Shown: piece after piece, positions 32,864 to 42,166 of the stretch
Layout of the letters: every line of letters starts with the position of its first letter
Position numbering within the stretch: the stretch's first letter is position 1
NCBI RefSeq assembly: GCF_007558815.1
Contig: NZ_VLTJ01000022.1
Location: 124,001 to 188,000 of the forward strand
DNA length: 64,000 bases
Origin: Verticiella sediminum
GTDB lineage: Bacteria; Pseudomonadota; Gammaproteobacteria; Burkholderiales; Burkholderiaceae_B
Reading direction: 5' to 3'
Notes under the pieces: generated by a model
Seen by the model: the letters and a program-made list of their open reading frames with translations, nothing else
Told to the model about the DNA's origin: nothing
Database searches by the model: none
Made by a program: the position numbers and the translations under genes

Positions 32864-33170
32864 GTTGGACAGAAGCACAAGAACGGGGCACGCGCGCACC
32901 AGCACCGTGCGTACGGGGTCGTCCGGCACCGTGAAAGCGCGCGCTGCGAACGGCAGGCGCTACGGGGCCACGCAGGCTGCGGCCCGGTCCGAACCGGGCA
33001 ACCACCCCGGCGGGCGGCCGCGGACACGGGCGGGCCCGGCGGGGGCGCCCGTGTCCGTACGCCCGACCCGGCGATAGGGGTGCTGCCGGGCGGGCCGCCC
33101 CAGGGCGCTAAAATACCCGCTCACCCACCAGCCGCCGGAGAGGCCAGACGCCTCCCGGCACAGGAAGCCC

Positions 33171-34172
33171 ATGACCTCCCCCGCCGAACCGCTAGCGACC
33201 ACAGCCCGCGCAGACCGCGGCGCGCAGCCGGCCTACGACCCCACCGAAAAGCAGAAGTCCGGCGCCAAGACCGCCCGCATTCCGATCAAGGTGATTCCGG
33301 TCGAACGGCTCAAGAAGCCCGACTGGATACGCGTGAAGGCGCCCTCGCCCGGATCGCGCTTCTACGAGATCAAGGAAATCCTGCGCGAGCACCGGCTGCA
33401 CACGGTATGCGAGGAGGCCTCCTGCCCGAACATCGGCGAATGTTTCGGCAAGGGCACGGCTACTTTCATGATCATGGGCGACAAGTGCACGCGCCGCTGC
33501 CCGTTCTGCGACGTGGGGCACGGCCGCCCCGATCCGCTGGACGTGGACGAGCCCGAGAACCTGGCGCGCACGATCGCCGCCCTGAAGCTCAACTACGTGG
33601 TCATCACCTCGGTCGACCGCGACGACCTGCGCGACGGCGGCGCGGCCCACTTCGTGGCCTGTATCGAACGCGTACGCGAACTGTCGCCGGCCACCCGCAT
33701 CGAGATCCTGGTGCCGGATTTCCGCGGCCGGCTGGATCGCGCCCTGGATATCCTGAACGGCGGGCCGCCGGACGTCATGAACCATAACCTCGAGACGGTG
33801 CCGCGCCTGTACAAGCAGGCTCGTCCGGGGTCGAACTACGAGCACTCGCTCAAGCTCCTGCAGGAGTTCAAGCGCCTGCACCCCGACGTGCCGACCAAAT
33901 CCGGCCTGATGCTGGGCCTGGGCGAGACCGACGAGGAGATCCTGCAGGTGATGCGCGACATGCGCGAGCACGACGTGGACATGCTCACCATCGGCCAGTA
34001 CCTGCAGCCCTCGGAGCACCACCTGCCGGTGCTGCGCTATGCCCACCCGGACGTGTTCACCATGCTCGAGCGCGAAGCCTACGCCATGGGTTTCACCCAC
34101 GCCGCCGTGGGCGCCATGGTGCGCTCTTCCTATCACGCCGACCAGCAGGCGCACCAGGCCGGCGTAGTCTGA
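33171..34172 (+). CDS. lipA: Lipoyl synthase
   Basis: The 333-residue radical-SAM enzyme inserts two sulfurs into octanoyl groups on lipoyl domains. The auxiliary cluster cysteines are Cys80, Cys85 and Cys91 ([12 protein letters not shown]); the radical-SAM cysteines are Cys106, Cys110 and Cys113 (CTRRCPFC). The C-terminal RSSYHA carries the serine ligand of the auxiliary cluster. ATG 33171 gives a normal-length protein. It follows the ureide block rather than lipB and therefore seems to have its own promoter. Confidence 0.98.
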   Translation: MTSPAEPLATTARADRGAQPAYDPTEKQKSGAKTARIPIKVIPVERLKKPDWIRVKAPSPGSRFYEIKEILREHRLHTVCEEASCPNIGECFGKGTATFMIMGDKCTRRCPFCDVGHGRPDPLDVDEPENLARTIAALKLNYVVITSVDRDDLRDGGAAHFVACIERVRELSPATRIEILVPDFRGRLDRALDILNGGPPDVMNHNLETVPRLYKQARPGSNYEHSLKLLQEFKRLHPDVPTKSGLMLGLGETDEEILQVMRDMREHDVDMLTIGQYLQPSEHHLPVLRYAHPDVFTMLEREAYAMGFTHAAVGAMVRSSYHADQQAHQAGVV

Positions 34173-34177
34173 AGGGT

Positions 34178-34252
34178 AGGGGCTCCCCCCTACGCGCTGA
34201 CGCGTGCCCCCCAGGGGGGCGGCACTGGCGGACCGGCGGAGCCGGATCCGCC
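34178..34252. repeat. GC-rich palindromic repeat downstream of lipA
   Basis: GGGGCTCCCCCCTACGCGCT and the odd palindrome GCCCCCCAGGGGGGC (34204-34218) form strong hairpins just after the lipA stop. It resembles the C-run/G-run palindromes at 10630 and in queA and probably belongs to the same family of dispersed Burkholderiales repeats. It may also help end lipA transcription. Confidence 0.6.
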
Positions 34253-34262
34253 GTGCCCTGGA

Positions 34263-34286
34263 TGGTATCGCCACAGTTTCATACCA
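34263..34286. promoter_or_regulatory. Inverted repeat TGGTAT-N12-ATACCA upstream of the lipoprotein hydrolase
   Basis: Six-nt arms separated by 12 nt lie just before TAAGAT (34301-34306), a possible -10 box. That box is only 7 nt from the ATG at 34313, so either the mRNA is nearly leaderless or the true promoter is elsewhere. A role as operator is inference. Confidence 0.35.
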
Positions 34287-34312
34287 GCGCGGCGGAACAC
34301 TAAGATGATCGC

Positions 34313-35485
34313 ATGCCGCTCGTTCGTCTCGCCGTTTCCCTGTTCCTTCTCGCCATGCTCGCCGGATGCGCCGCCTCGCACCAGCCCATGGGGCCGGCAC
34401 AAGGGCCGGGCGCCTTCGCGGGCGAGCACCTGATTGCGCACGACGGCGCACGCCTGCCGCTGCGCCGCTGGCTGCCGCAGACCCAAGCGCCCCGCGCAGT
34501 CGTCATCGCCCTGCACGGCATGAACGACTATGCCCATGCCTTCGACGCGCCGGCGCGCGCCTGGGCCGGGCAAGGGGTCGCCACCTACGCCTACGACCAG
34601 CGCGGCTTCGGGGCGTCCGGGCAGCCCGGCATCTGGCCGGACACGGCGACGCTGGTGGACGACCTGGGGGCGGCGGTGGATGCCGCACAGGCGCGCCACC
34701 CCGCCACCCCGCTCTTCTTGCTGGGTGAAAGCATGGGCGGCGCGGTGGTGCTGGCAGCGCTCGCCGAGCCCGGGGCGCCCGGGACTCAGGCGCTGGCCGA
34801 GCGTGTGGACGGCGCCATCCTGTCCGCCCCGGCGCTGTGGTCGCGCCAGGCGCTCAACCCCTTCTTTCGGCTCACGCTATGGGCCGGCTATCGGCTGATG
34901 CCCGGGCTGGCGGTACGTCCGCCCGCCAACCTGAAGATACAGCCATCGGACAACATCGAGATGCTGCGCGCGCTGGGCCGCGACCCGCTGGTCCTGAAGC
35001 GCACCCGCATCGACGCCCTGAGCGGGCTGGTGGACCTGATGACGGCGGCGCGCGAACGCCTCGCCGAACGTCCGCGCATGCTGCCCATCCTCGTGCTGTA
35101 TGGCGAGCACGAACAGGTGCTCGCACGCGACGCCGTCACCGACGTCGTGCGGGCGCTGCGCGCGGACGCCGCCAGCCGCACCCGGCTCGCCGTCTATTCG
35201 CAGGGCTATCACATGCTGCTGCGCGATCTGTGCGCCGGTGTCGTATGGGCGGATGTGCTCGCCTGGATGGCGCAGCCCGAAGCCCCGCTGCCCAGCGGTG
35301 CGGATACGCTTGCATGGCGAGAGCAGCCTGCGCCGCCCGTCGTCGCGGGCGCATGGGCCGGCGGCTGCCCGGCGCCTGCCGGCTCGCACCGGGCGGCGGA
35401 CGCAACCGGGGCGGCGGCAGACGCACCCGCCGCCGGGCTCGCCGGCGTGGGCAGGCCCGGCCCTGAGCGGGCCGGCGGTGCGCGC
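34313..35485 (+). CDS. Lipoprotein alpha/beta hydrolase (monoacylglycerol lipase-like) without a normal stop codon
   Basis: The N-terminus VRLAVSLFLLAMLAGC ends in a lipobox (Cys19), so the protein should be a membrane-anchored lipoprotein. It has the lysophospholipase-like HGMNDYAHAF region, YDQRGFGASG, the elbow LGESMGG (Ser140) and a final His300 in GYHMLLRDL. The acid position reads YGEHEQVLA, with Glu where Asp is usual. Homology fades near residue 335 (about 35320). The frame then stays open, with no stop until 36650-36652, running antisense through the whole lldD-like gene (779 codons in total). The end given here is the edge of lldD, not a stop codon. A frameshift could also explain this: the +1 frame stops at 35466. 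Confidence 0.7.
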
Positions 35486-36667
35486 TCAGACCCTGTGCGT
35501 CGGCGTCGGATACGTGCCTGGCACCAGGATGCCGGCATCGATCTCGTCGATGCGCCGGCGCCCGCACAGCGCCATGGTGATGTCCATCTCCTTGGCGATC
35601 ATCTGCAGCACTTTGGTGACGCCCGCCTCGCCCTGCGCGCCCAGGCCGTACAGGAAGGCGCGGCCGATCAGCACGCCGCGCGCGCCCAGCGCCACGGCCT
35701 TGAGCACGTCCTGCCCCGAGCGCACGCCGCCGTCCATCCAGACCTCGACATCCTTGCCCACGGCCTCGACGATGGGCGGCAGCGCGTTGATCGAGGAGAG
35801 CGCGCCGTCGAGCTGGCGCCCGCCGTGGTTGCTGACGACGATGGCGTCGACACCGCAGTTGGCGGCGAGCCGGGCGTCCTCGGGGTCGAGCACGCCCTTG
35901 AGGATGACCTTGCCGCCCCAGCGGTTCTTGATCCATTCGATCGCGGCCCAGTCCAGGCGCGGATCGAACTGCTCGGCGGTCCAGGCGCCCAGCGAGCTCA
36001 GATCGCTCACGCCCTTGGCATGGCCGACGATGTTGCGGAATGTGCGGCGCTCGGTGTGCAGCATGTTCCAGCACCACTTGGGCTTGGTGACGAGGTCCGC
36101 GAGATTGCGCGCCGTCAGGCGCGGCGGCGCGGTCATGGCGTTGCGCACGTCCTTGTGCCGCTGGCCGAGGATCTGCAGATCCAGGGTGATCATCAGCGCC
36201 GAGCATTTGGCGGCCTTGGCGCGCTCGATCAGGTTCTCGACGAAGGCGCGATCGCGCATGACGTAGAGCTGGAACCAGAACGGGCTGCTGGTGTATGCGG
36301 CCACGTCCTCGATCGAGCAGATGCTCATGGTCGACAGCGTGAAAGGGATGCCGAACTTCTCGGCGGCCCTGGCCGCCAGGATCTCGCCGTCGGCATACTG
36401 CATGCCGGTCAGCCCGGTGGGCGCGATCGCCACCGGCATGCTGGTCGGGATGCCGGCCATGGTGGTGTGCAGGCTGCGGTTGGTCATGTCCACCGCGACG
36501 CGCTGGCGCAGCTTGATCTTCTGCAGATCCTCCTCGTTCGCGCGGTAGGTCGACTCGGTCCAGGAACCGGAATCGGCATAGTCGTAGAACATGCGCGGGA
36601 CACGGCGCCGGGCGAGCTGGCGCATGTCTTCGACGCAGCAGACGATGGATGAAGGGTAGGCTGACAC
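35486..36667 (-). CDS. lldD: FMN-dependent alpha-hydroxy-acid dehydrogenase (L-lactate dehydrogenase LldD-like)
   Basis: The 393-residue protein is an FMN-dependent 2-hydroxyacid oxidising enzyme. Landmarks are MPVAIAPTGLTGMQYADGEI, FQLYVMRDR, ALMITLDLQILGQRHKDVRN, VILKGVLDPEDA with the FMN lysine, the active-site SNHGGRQLDGA and MDGGVRSGQDVLKA. L-lactate is the most common substrate, but mandelate or glycolate-type relatives are similar, so the symbol is tentative. No lldR or lactate permease gene is nearby. Its 3' end is convergent with the stop-less hydrolase gene. Confidence 0.9.
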   Translation of the reverse strand: MSAYPSSIVCCVEDMRQLARRRVPRMFYDYADSGSWTESTYRANEEDLQKIKLRQRVAVDMTNRSLHTTMAGIPTSMPVAIAPTGLTGMQYADGEILAARAAEKFGIPFTLSTMSICSIEDVAAYTSSPFWFQLYVMRDRAFVENLIERAKAAKCSALMITLDLQILGQRHKDVRNAMTAPPRLTARNLADLVTKPKWCWNMLHTERRTFRNIVGHAKGVSDLSSLGAWTAEQFDPRLDWAAIEWIKNRWGGKVILKGVLDPEDARLAANCGVDAIVVSNHGGRQLDGALSSINALPPIVEAVGKDVEVWMDGGVRSGQDVLKAVALGARGVLIGRAFLYGLGAQGEAGVTKVLQMIAKEMDITMALCGRRRIDEIDAGILVPGTYPTPTHRV

Positions 36668-36908
36668 TGCGATCCTTTTGGGTGAAGGCGACGCCCCGCG
36701 CGGACGAGGGCCGCGGCCTGCGCGGCACGTCCGGCGCAGACCGCCCGACGGCGCTCATGGTAACAACAGGACCCCGGGCACGAAAGCCAGGGTTTCTCCG
36801 TCCCACACGCCGGACGGGCATGGTACCGGCGCGCGCCATCATCGCCTAGAATTCCCGGCGCAGGCACACATTCCCATACCCAAGCCTGCCGCCGCCAGGA
36901 GGAGCACC

Positions 36909-37658
36909 ATGGCCCACGCACTTCGCGACCCGATCACGGAAGAACAGTTGCGAACGCAACTTGCCGCCTGCTATCGCATCTTCGCGATGCTCGGCTGGAC
37001 CGAGCTCATCTACAACCACATCACGGTACGCATTCCGGGGCCGGAGCGGCACTTTCTCATCAACCCCTTCGGCCTGCACTACCGTGAAGTCACCGCGTCC
37101 AACCTGGTACGGATCGACCTGGAGGGCCGGATCGTCGGCCGCAGCGAGCATCCCGTGAACCCGGCCGGCTTCGTGCTGCATTCGGCGATCCATCAGCACA
37201 TTCCCGAGGCCCATTGCGTCATGCACGTGCACACCACGGCGGGCTGCGCGGTGGCCAGCGCGGACGCGGGCCTGTGCATGAACAACTTCTATTCGGCGCA
37301 ACTGCACGGCCGGGTGGCCTACCACGAGTTCGAGGGGATCACGGTGCACGCGGACGAAGGCCCGCGCGTGATCGCGTCGATCGGCGACAAGCCGGCCGTC
37401 ATCCTGCGCAACCACGGCCTGCTGTCGTGGGGCCCCACCCTGCCGCTGGCCTTCGCCTATCTCTGGACCCTGCAGCGCGCCTGCGAAATCCAGGTCGCCG
37501 GCGCGGCGCTCGGCCCGGCCCGCCCGATCGCCGAGGGCATCCAGCGCAAGTGCAGCGCCGACGCGCTGCAGTTCGATCCACGCTATGGCGGCGGCGCCGA
37601 CGGGTTCGCCGCCCTGGTGCGCCAGGTCGAGCGCCTGGACCCTTCGTATCGCGACTGA
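36909..37658 (+). CDS. Class II aldolase/adducin-family protein
   Basis: The 249-residue protein belongs to the AraD/FucA fold. Zinc ligands are visible in HVHTTAG (about residue 102) and in the later ILRNHGLLSWG. LGWTELIYNHITVRIPG and FLINPFGLHYREVTASNLV are typical of the group of uncharacterised class II aldolases found in proteobacteria. ATG 36909 has AGGAGG just upstream; TAGAAT at 36847 is a possible -10 box. It diverges from lldD across 241 nt. The substrate, a phosphorylated or free hydroxy-ketone, is unknown. Confidence 0.9.
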   Translation: MAHALRDPITEEQLRTQLAACYRIFAMLGWTELIYNHITVRIPGPERHFLINPFGLHYREVTASNLVRIDLEGRIVGRSEHPVNPAGFVLHSAIHQHIPEAHCVMHVHTTAGCAVASADAGLCMNNFYSAQLHGRVAYHEFEGITVHADEGPRVIASIGDKPAVILRNHGLLSWGPTLPLAFAYLWTLQRACEIQVAGAALGPARPIAEGIQRKCSADALQFDPRYGGGADGFAALVRQVERLDPSYRD

Positions 37659-37730
37659 ATGCGCGGCCGGTGACAGCCGCGGGGCGCTGCGCTAGCATAC
37701 GCGCCGTAACCGAACCTGACGGAGACGCAG

Positions 37731-38423
37731 TTGAACAACGACACATCCGGCTGCGGCTGTCGCAGCATCGGCCATCTCGTCGATGGCATCCAGCGCTTTC
37801 GCGCTCAGTATTTCGGTGCCGATCCGTCGTTCATGCGCAACCTGGTCGAGGCCGGACAATCGCCGGCCTCGCTCGTGATCTCCTGCAGCGATTCGCGGGT
37901 CGATCCGGCCCTGCTCACCGGCGCGGCGCCGGGCGAGCTTTTCGTCGTGCGCAACGTGGCCAACCTGGTGCCGCCGTACGCGCAGGGCACCGGGCTGCAC
38001 GGCACGGGCGCGGCCATCGAGTATGCCGTGCGCGATCTCAAAGTGGACCACATCATCGTGCTGGGCCACGCGCACTGCGGCGGCATCAAGGCCATGATGA
38101 ACGCGGCGGGCGGCGAGTGGCCCGAGCGCGACTTCATCGGCGACTGGGTGGCGATGGCGCTGGGTGCGGCCGAGCAGTACGTGCAGGACGAAAGCGCCGA
38201 AGGCGGCCGCAGCCGCGTGCCGCTCGAGCGCCTGAAGTCCAGCCCCTTCCTGGTCGAACGGGCCGCGATCCGGCGCTCGCTCGACAACCTGATGACCTAC
38301 CCGTGGCTGCGCGAGCGCGTCGAGGCGGGTACCCTGCAGGTGCACGGCTGGTGGTTCGACCTCGACACCGGCGACCTCTGGAAGACCGAGGGCGGCGAAC
38401 GCACCCTGCTGCCGGTGATCTGA
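37731..38423 (+). CDS. Beta-class carbonic anhydrase
   Basis: The 230-residue enzyme interconverts CO2 and bicarbonate. Zinc ligands are Cys52 and Asp54 in SCSDSRVDP, with His113 and Cys116 in GHAHCGG. The start is TTG 37731, supported by GGAG 6 nt upstream (ACGGAGACGCAG) and by the normal N-terminal length. Families can and cynT are alike, so no symbol is given. It stands alone between the aldolase and the convergent LOG gene. Confidence 0.95.
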   Translation: MNNDTSGCGCRSIGHLVDGIQRFRAQYFGADPSFMRNLVEAGQSPASLVISCSDSRVDPALLTGAAPGELFVVRNVANLVPPYAQGTGLHGTGAAIEYAVRDLKVDHIIVLGHAHCGGIKAMMNAAGGEWPERDFIGDWVAMALGAAEQYVQDESAEGGRSRVPLERLKSSPFLVERAAIRRSLDNLMTYPWLRERVEAGTLQVHGWWFDLDTGDLWKTEGGERTLLPVI

Positions 38424-38531
38424 CCTGCGATCCGACCTACGCGGGGCCCGGCGCCTGCCCTGGCCCCGTGAAGCGCATTGCGTGAAGCGCGTCCGTTGCG
38501 GCGATCCGCGCCCGGGGCGCGGCCGCCCGCC

Positions 38532-39119
38532 TCAGGTTTCGCTCTTCTCCACCCATTTGTGCACCGCCGGCGCCTCGTAGCAGCGGAACGCCTCGAGCAG
38601 GCTCGGCCCATCGACGGCCGCGAGCAGCATGCCGCGGTGGCCTTCGCGCACGAAGCCCGCATGCACGGTTTCGTCCAGAAAGCGCACCAGCGTGTCGTAG
38701 TAGCCGGCCACGTTGAGCAGGCCGCAGGGTTTGGCGTGCATGCCCAGTTGCGCCCAGGTCCAGATCTCGAAGATCTCCTCGAGCGTGCCGATGCCGCCCG
38801 GCAGCGCCACGAAGGCGTCCGAGAGTTCGGCCATGCGCGCCTTGCGCTCGTGCATGGAAGCCGTGATGAACAGCTCGCTGAGCCCCGAGTGGGCGACCTC
38901 GCGATCGACCAGCGCCTGGGGAATGACACCGTAGACTTCGCCGCCGGCGGCCAGCGCCGCGTCGGCCACCCTGCCCATGACGCCGATGCTGGCGCCGCCA
39001 TAGACCAGGCGGATGCCCCGTTCGGCGAGCAGTGTGCCGAAGGCGGCGGCCGCGGCCACGTATTCGGGCCGGTTGCCCGGATTGGACCCACAATAGATGC
39101 AGAGACTGCGGATAGACAT
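38532..39119 (-). CDS. LOG family protein (cytokinin riboside 5'-monophosphate phosphoribohydrolase-like)
   Basis: The 195-residue Rossmann-fold protein has the family signature PGGIGTLEEIFE and the start SIRSLCIYCGSNPGNRPEY. LOG-type enzymes release bases from nucleoside 5'-monophosphates; many bacterial members are general AMP or cytokinin-monophosphate phosphoribohydrolases. ATG 39119 has GGAG 7 nt upstream; the in-frame ATG at 39125 is too near that site. Function in this organism is inferred only from the family. Confidence 0.92.
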   Translation of the reverse strand: MSIRSLCIYCGSNPGNRPEYVAAAAAFGTLLAERGIRLVYGGASIGVMGRVADAALAAGGEVYGVIPQALVDREVAHSGLSELFITASMHERKARMAELSDAFVALPGGIGTLEEIFEIWTWAQLGMHAKPCGLLNVAGYYDTLVRFLDETVHAGFVREGHRGMLLAAVDGPSLLEAFRCYEAPAVHKWVEKSET

Positions 39120-39229
39120 GAACATACTCCATCTGGACGCCACATAGTAGCGCGCCGGCCTGGCGGCGCCTGCCCTGCCCGCTACAATACGGGCAACGAC
39201 GACAAGGCGCGGTCGCACCCGCCAACCCG

Positions 39230-39964
39230 ATGCCGAGACACATCCCCCGCTGGCTGAGCGCCGCCGCCGGCGCCATGCTGGCCCTGGCCGCCTGGATACC
39301 CTGTACGCATGCCGAGGAGCGCATCGACGACGGCATGCGCGAGCGCGTCGCCGCCTGTACCGCCTGCCATGGCGCCGAGGGCCGCGCCGGCGCGGACGGC
39401 TACTATCCGCGCATCGCGGGCAAGCCGGCCGACTACCTCTACCACCAGTTGCTGAATTTCCGCGACGGCAGGCGCCAGTACGCACCCATGACCTGGCTGC
39501 TGGTGAACCTGCCCGACGACTACCTGCGCGAGATCGCGCAGTATTTCGCCGGCCTGCATCCGCCCTACGCGGCCAACCCGCGCACCCAGGCGCCGGCGGC
39601 CCAGCTCGCGCGCGGCGAGGCGCTGGTGCGCGACGGCGTGCCGGGCCGGCCCGCCTGCGCGGCCTGCCACGGCGCCGATCTCGCCGGCATCGCGCCCGCC
39701 ATTCCGGGCCTGCTCGGCCTGCCGCGCGACTACCTGCTGGCGCAGATCGGCGCCTGGCAAGGCGGCACCCGCGCCACGCCGGCGCCCGATTGCATGGCCA
39801 CGGTGGCGCGCGCCCTCAGCCCCGAGGACGTGGCGGCCGTGGCCGCCTGGCTGGCCAGCCAGCCCCTGCCCGCCGGCTATGCGGCGCGCACCGCGCCGGA
39901 CCATCCGCTGCCGATCGCCTGCCACGGCGTGCCGCAGCCCGTCGCTACGGAGGCCGGACCATGA
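39230..39964 (+). CDS. Dihaem cytochrome c (cytochrome c4-like)
   Basis: The 244-residue periplasmic protein has a signal peptide (WLSAAAGAMLALAAW, cleavage near CTHAEE) and two haem-binding motifs, C43TACH and C143AACH. This layout fits cytochrome c4-type or small dihaem electron carriers. TACAAT at 39183-39188 is a possible -10 box. Its stop overlaps the start of the next cytochrome gene (ATGA), so the two are made together and probably pass electrons to each other. Confidence 0.92.
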   Translation: MPRHIPRWLSAAAGAMLALAAWIPCTHAEERIDDGMRERVAACTACHGAEGRAGADGYYPRIAGKPADYLYHQLLNFRDGRRQYAPMTWLLVNLPDDYLREIAQYFAGLHPPYAANPRTQAPAAQLARGEALVRDGVPGRPACAACHGADLAGIAPAIPGLLGLPRDYLLAQIGAWQGGTRATPAPDCMATVARALSPEDVAAVAAWLASQPLPAGYAARTAPDHPLPIACHGVPQPVATEAGP

Positions 39965-41268
39965 GGCTGCCACGCTGGGCCGGCATCCTGGGCGGCGTGC
40001 TCCTGGCCGCGATCCTGGTCGCCGGCACCGCCATGTACTGGCTCGGCACCCGCGACGCCCCGCCCGTGCCCGCCAGCACCACGCGATTCGACGACCCCGA
40101 TCTCGTGCTGCGCGGCGAATACCTGGCGCGCCTGGGCAATTGCGCCACCTGCCATACCACGCGCGGCGGTACGCCCTATGCCGGCGGGCGCGCCGTGCCC
40201 ACGCCCTTCGGCACGCTGTACGGCCCCAACCTGACGCCGGACGACGACACCGGCATCGGCCGCTGGAGCGCCGACGACTTCTGGCGCGCGCTGCACGAAG
40301 GCAAGGCGCCGGGCGGCCGGCTGCTCTATCCCGCCTTCCCCTATCCCGACTACACCCAGGTCACGCGCGCGGACGCGGACGCGATCTACGCCTACTTGCG
40401 CGCTCTGCCGCCGGCACGCCAGGAAAGCCCGCCGCATGCCCTGCGCTTTCCGTACGACCAGCCGCTCGCCCTGGCATTCTGGCGCGCGCTGTATTTCCGC
40501 CCTGCCGCCTTCGTCCCCGAGGACGGCCAGGACGCGCTCTGGAATCGCGGCGCCTACCTGGTGCGCGGCCTGACGCACTGCGCCGCCTGCCACACGCCGC
40601 GCAACGCGCTCGGTGCCAACCGGGCCGACGCCCCGCTCGCCGGCGGCATGATCCCGGTACTGGAATGGTATGCTCCGCCGCTTGCCGGCAACGCCCCGGA
40701 AGGGCTGGGCAACTGGCAGGAAGCGGACGTCGCCGCGCTGCTGCGCACCGGCGTGAGCGCCCGCGGCACCGCCGCCGGGCCGATGGCCGACGTGGTCTAC
40801 GAAAGCCTGCAGCACCTCACCGAGGCCGATACGCAGGCGATGGCGCGCTACCTGAAGTCGCTGCCGCCCTCGCCGCACGTGGCCGCGCAGGCCGCCGCGG
40901 AGGGTGCCGGGCGAGGCACCGGCGCCGCCGGCCTGATGTCCCACGGCGCCCAGGTGTACGCCCAGCACTGCGCGGACTGCCACGGCAGCCAGGGCGAAGG
41001 CCGGGCGCCGGCGTTTCCTCCGCTGGCGGGCAATCTCTCGGTGCTGGCGCACTCGACCGCGAACACCATCCGCGTGGTGCTCAACGGGGGCTACGCGCCG
41101 GGCACGCAGGGCAATCCCCGGCCGCACGGCATGCCCCCCTTTCGGCAGAGCCTGAGCGACAATGACGTCGCCGCCGTGGTGACGTACATCCGGGGGAGCT
41201 GGGGCAACGAAGCCGCGCCGGTCTCGCCCCCCGACGTGCGCAGTTTCCGGTCGCTGCCGCTGTACTGA
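39961..41268 (+). CDS. Trihaem cytochrome c (alcohol/gluconate dehydrogenase cytochrome-subunit type)
   Basis: The 435-residue protein has one N-terminal membrane segment ([22 protein letters not shown]) and three CxxCH motifs at Cys61, Cys207 and Cys337. Motif order, length and sequences such as [15 protein letters not shown] and [17 protein letters not shown] match cytochrome subunits of membrane dehydrogenases (AdhB or gluconate 2-dehydrogenase type). In such enzymes it passes electrons to ubiquinone or an oxidase. No flavin, PQQ or molybdenum dehydrogenase subunit is next to it, so the partner must be encoded elsewhere. Coupled to the dihaem gene by ATGA. Confidence 0.92.
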   Translation: MRLPRWAGILGGVLLAAILVAGTAMYWLGTRDAPPVPASTTRFDDPDLVLRGEYLARLGNCATCHTTRGGTPYAGGRAVPTPFGTLYGPNLTPDDDTGIGRWSADDFWRALHEGKAPGGRLLYPAFPYPDYTQVTRADADAIYAYLRALPPARQESPPHALRFPYDQPLALAFWRALYFRPAAFVPEDGQDALWNRGAYLVRGLTHCAACHTPRNALGANRADAPLAGGMIPVLEWYAPPLAGNAPEGLGNWQEADVAALLRTGVSARGTAAGPMADVVYESLQHLTEADTQAMARYLKSLPPSPHVAAQAAAEGAGRGTGAAGLMSHGAQVYAQHCADCHGSQGEGRAPAFPPLAGNLSVLAHSTANTIRVVLNGGYAPGTQGNPRPHGMPPFRQSLSDNDVAAVVTYIRGSWGNEAAPVSPPDVRSFRSLPLY

Positions 41269-41380
41269 CCGGAACGCCCCGGTGCGCGCCCTTCCCCGGG
41301 GCGCTGCGTCGGCCGGCGGGCAAGGGCCGGCCGCGCCGGCGCCTGCGCACCCCGGGCCGGGCCCAAGACACGCATTACGC

Positions 41381-42166
41381 ATGATCAGACTCGAACACAT
41401 CGTCAAGACGTTCCCGGCCGCGCCGGACCGCACCGCATTCACGGCGCTGCACGGCGTCGACCTCGCCGTGCAGACGGGCGAGATCTTCGGCATCATCGGC
41501 CGCTCCGGCGCCGGCAAGAGCACGCTCATACGCACCTTGAACCTGCTCGAGCGGCCCACCGCGGGCCGCGTCGTCATCGACGGCGAGGACATCACCGACC
41601 TGGACGGCGCCCCGCTGCGCCGGGTGCGCCAGCGCATCGGCATGGTGTTCCAGCACTTCAACCTGCTGTCGGCGCGCACGGTGTACGAGAACGTGCGCCT
41701 TCCGCTGCGCATCACCGGCGAATACACCGCGCTGCAGATGCGCGAGCGCGTCGACCAGATGCTCGCCCTGGTGGGCCTGGCGGACCAGCGCGACAAGTAT
41801 CCCGGCCAGCTCTCCGGCGGCCAGCGCCAGCGCGTGGGCATCGCCCGCGCGCTCGCCAACCGCCCGCGCCTGCTGCTGTGCGACGAGGCCACCTCGGCGC
41901 TGGACCCGGAGACCACCCAGTCCATCCTGCAGCTCCTGCGCCGCATCAACCGGGAACTCGGGCTGACCATCGTGCTCATCACCCACGGCATGGACGTCAT
42001 CCGCGCGGTCTGCCACCGCGTGGCCATCCTCGACCAGGGCCGCATCGTCGAAGAAGGCGAGGTCGAGCACATCTTCCGCGCGCCGCAGCACGCGGTGACG
42101 CGCGCCCTGCTCGACCCCATGGGCATCCATTTCGGCACGCCCGCGCCCCTGGGGGAGGCGTCGTGA
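41381..42166 (+). CDS. metN: Methionine ABC transporter ATP-binding protein, short form
   Basis: The 261-residue ATPase of the MetNIQ importer has Walker [10 protein letters not shown] (40-48), [16 protein letters not shown], signature [15 protein letters not shown], Walker [17 protein letters not shown] and the H-loop ITHGMDV. E. coli MetN has about 343 residues, with a C-terminal NIL domain that binds methionine and shuts the transporter. This protein stops right after the ATPase part, so that domain is missing. It overlaps metI by one base. Confidence 0.93.
   Translation: MIRLEHIVKTFPAAPDRTAFTALHGVDLAVQTGEIFGIIGRSGAGKSTLIRTLNLLERPTAGRVVIDGEDITDLDGAPLRRVRQRIGMVFQHFNLLSARTVYENVRLPLRITGEYTALQMRERVDQMLALVGLADQRDKYPGQLSGGQRQRVGIARALANRPRLLLCDEATSALDPETTQSILQLLRRINRELGLTIVLITHGMDVIRAVCHRVAILDQGRIVEEGEVEHIFRAPQHAVTRALLDPMGIHFGTPAPLGEAS

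Larger units (their letters stand above)
32733..33170. other. 438-nt intergenic region between the ureide operon and lipA
   Basis: No gene is seen. The left half is less GC-rich and holds the inverted repeat at 32755-32773 and the operator-like palindrome at 32853-32863, both facing the minus-strand operon. The right half is extremely GC-rich (CGGGCGGCCGCGG-type runs). TAAAAT at 33109-33114 may be the lipA -10 box, about 57 nt before its start. Confidence 0.6.

Noticed and set aside
35486-36652. Plus-strand continuation of the hydrolase frame through lldD as a real protein domain
   Set aside because: Its composition is that of an antisense shadow of a well-conserved gene; only the lack of a stop codon is worth reporting.
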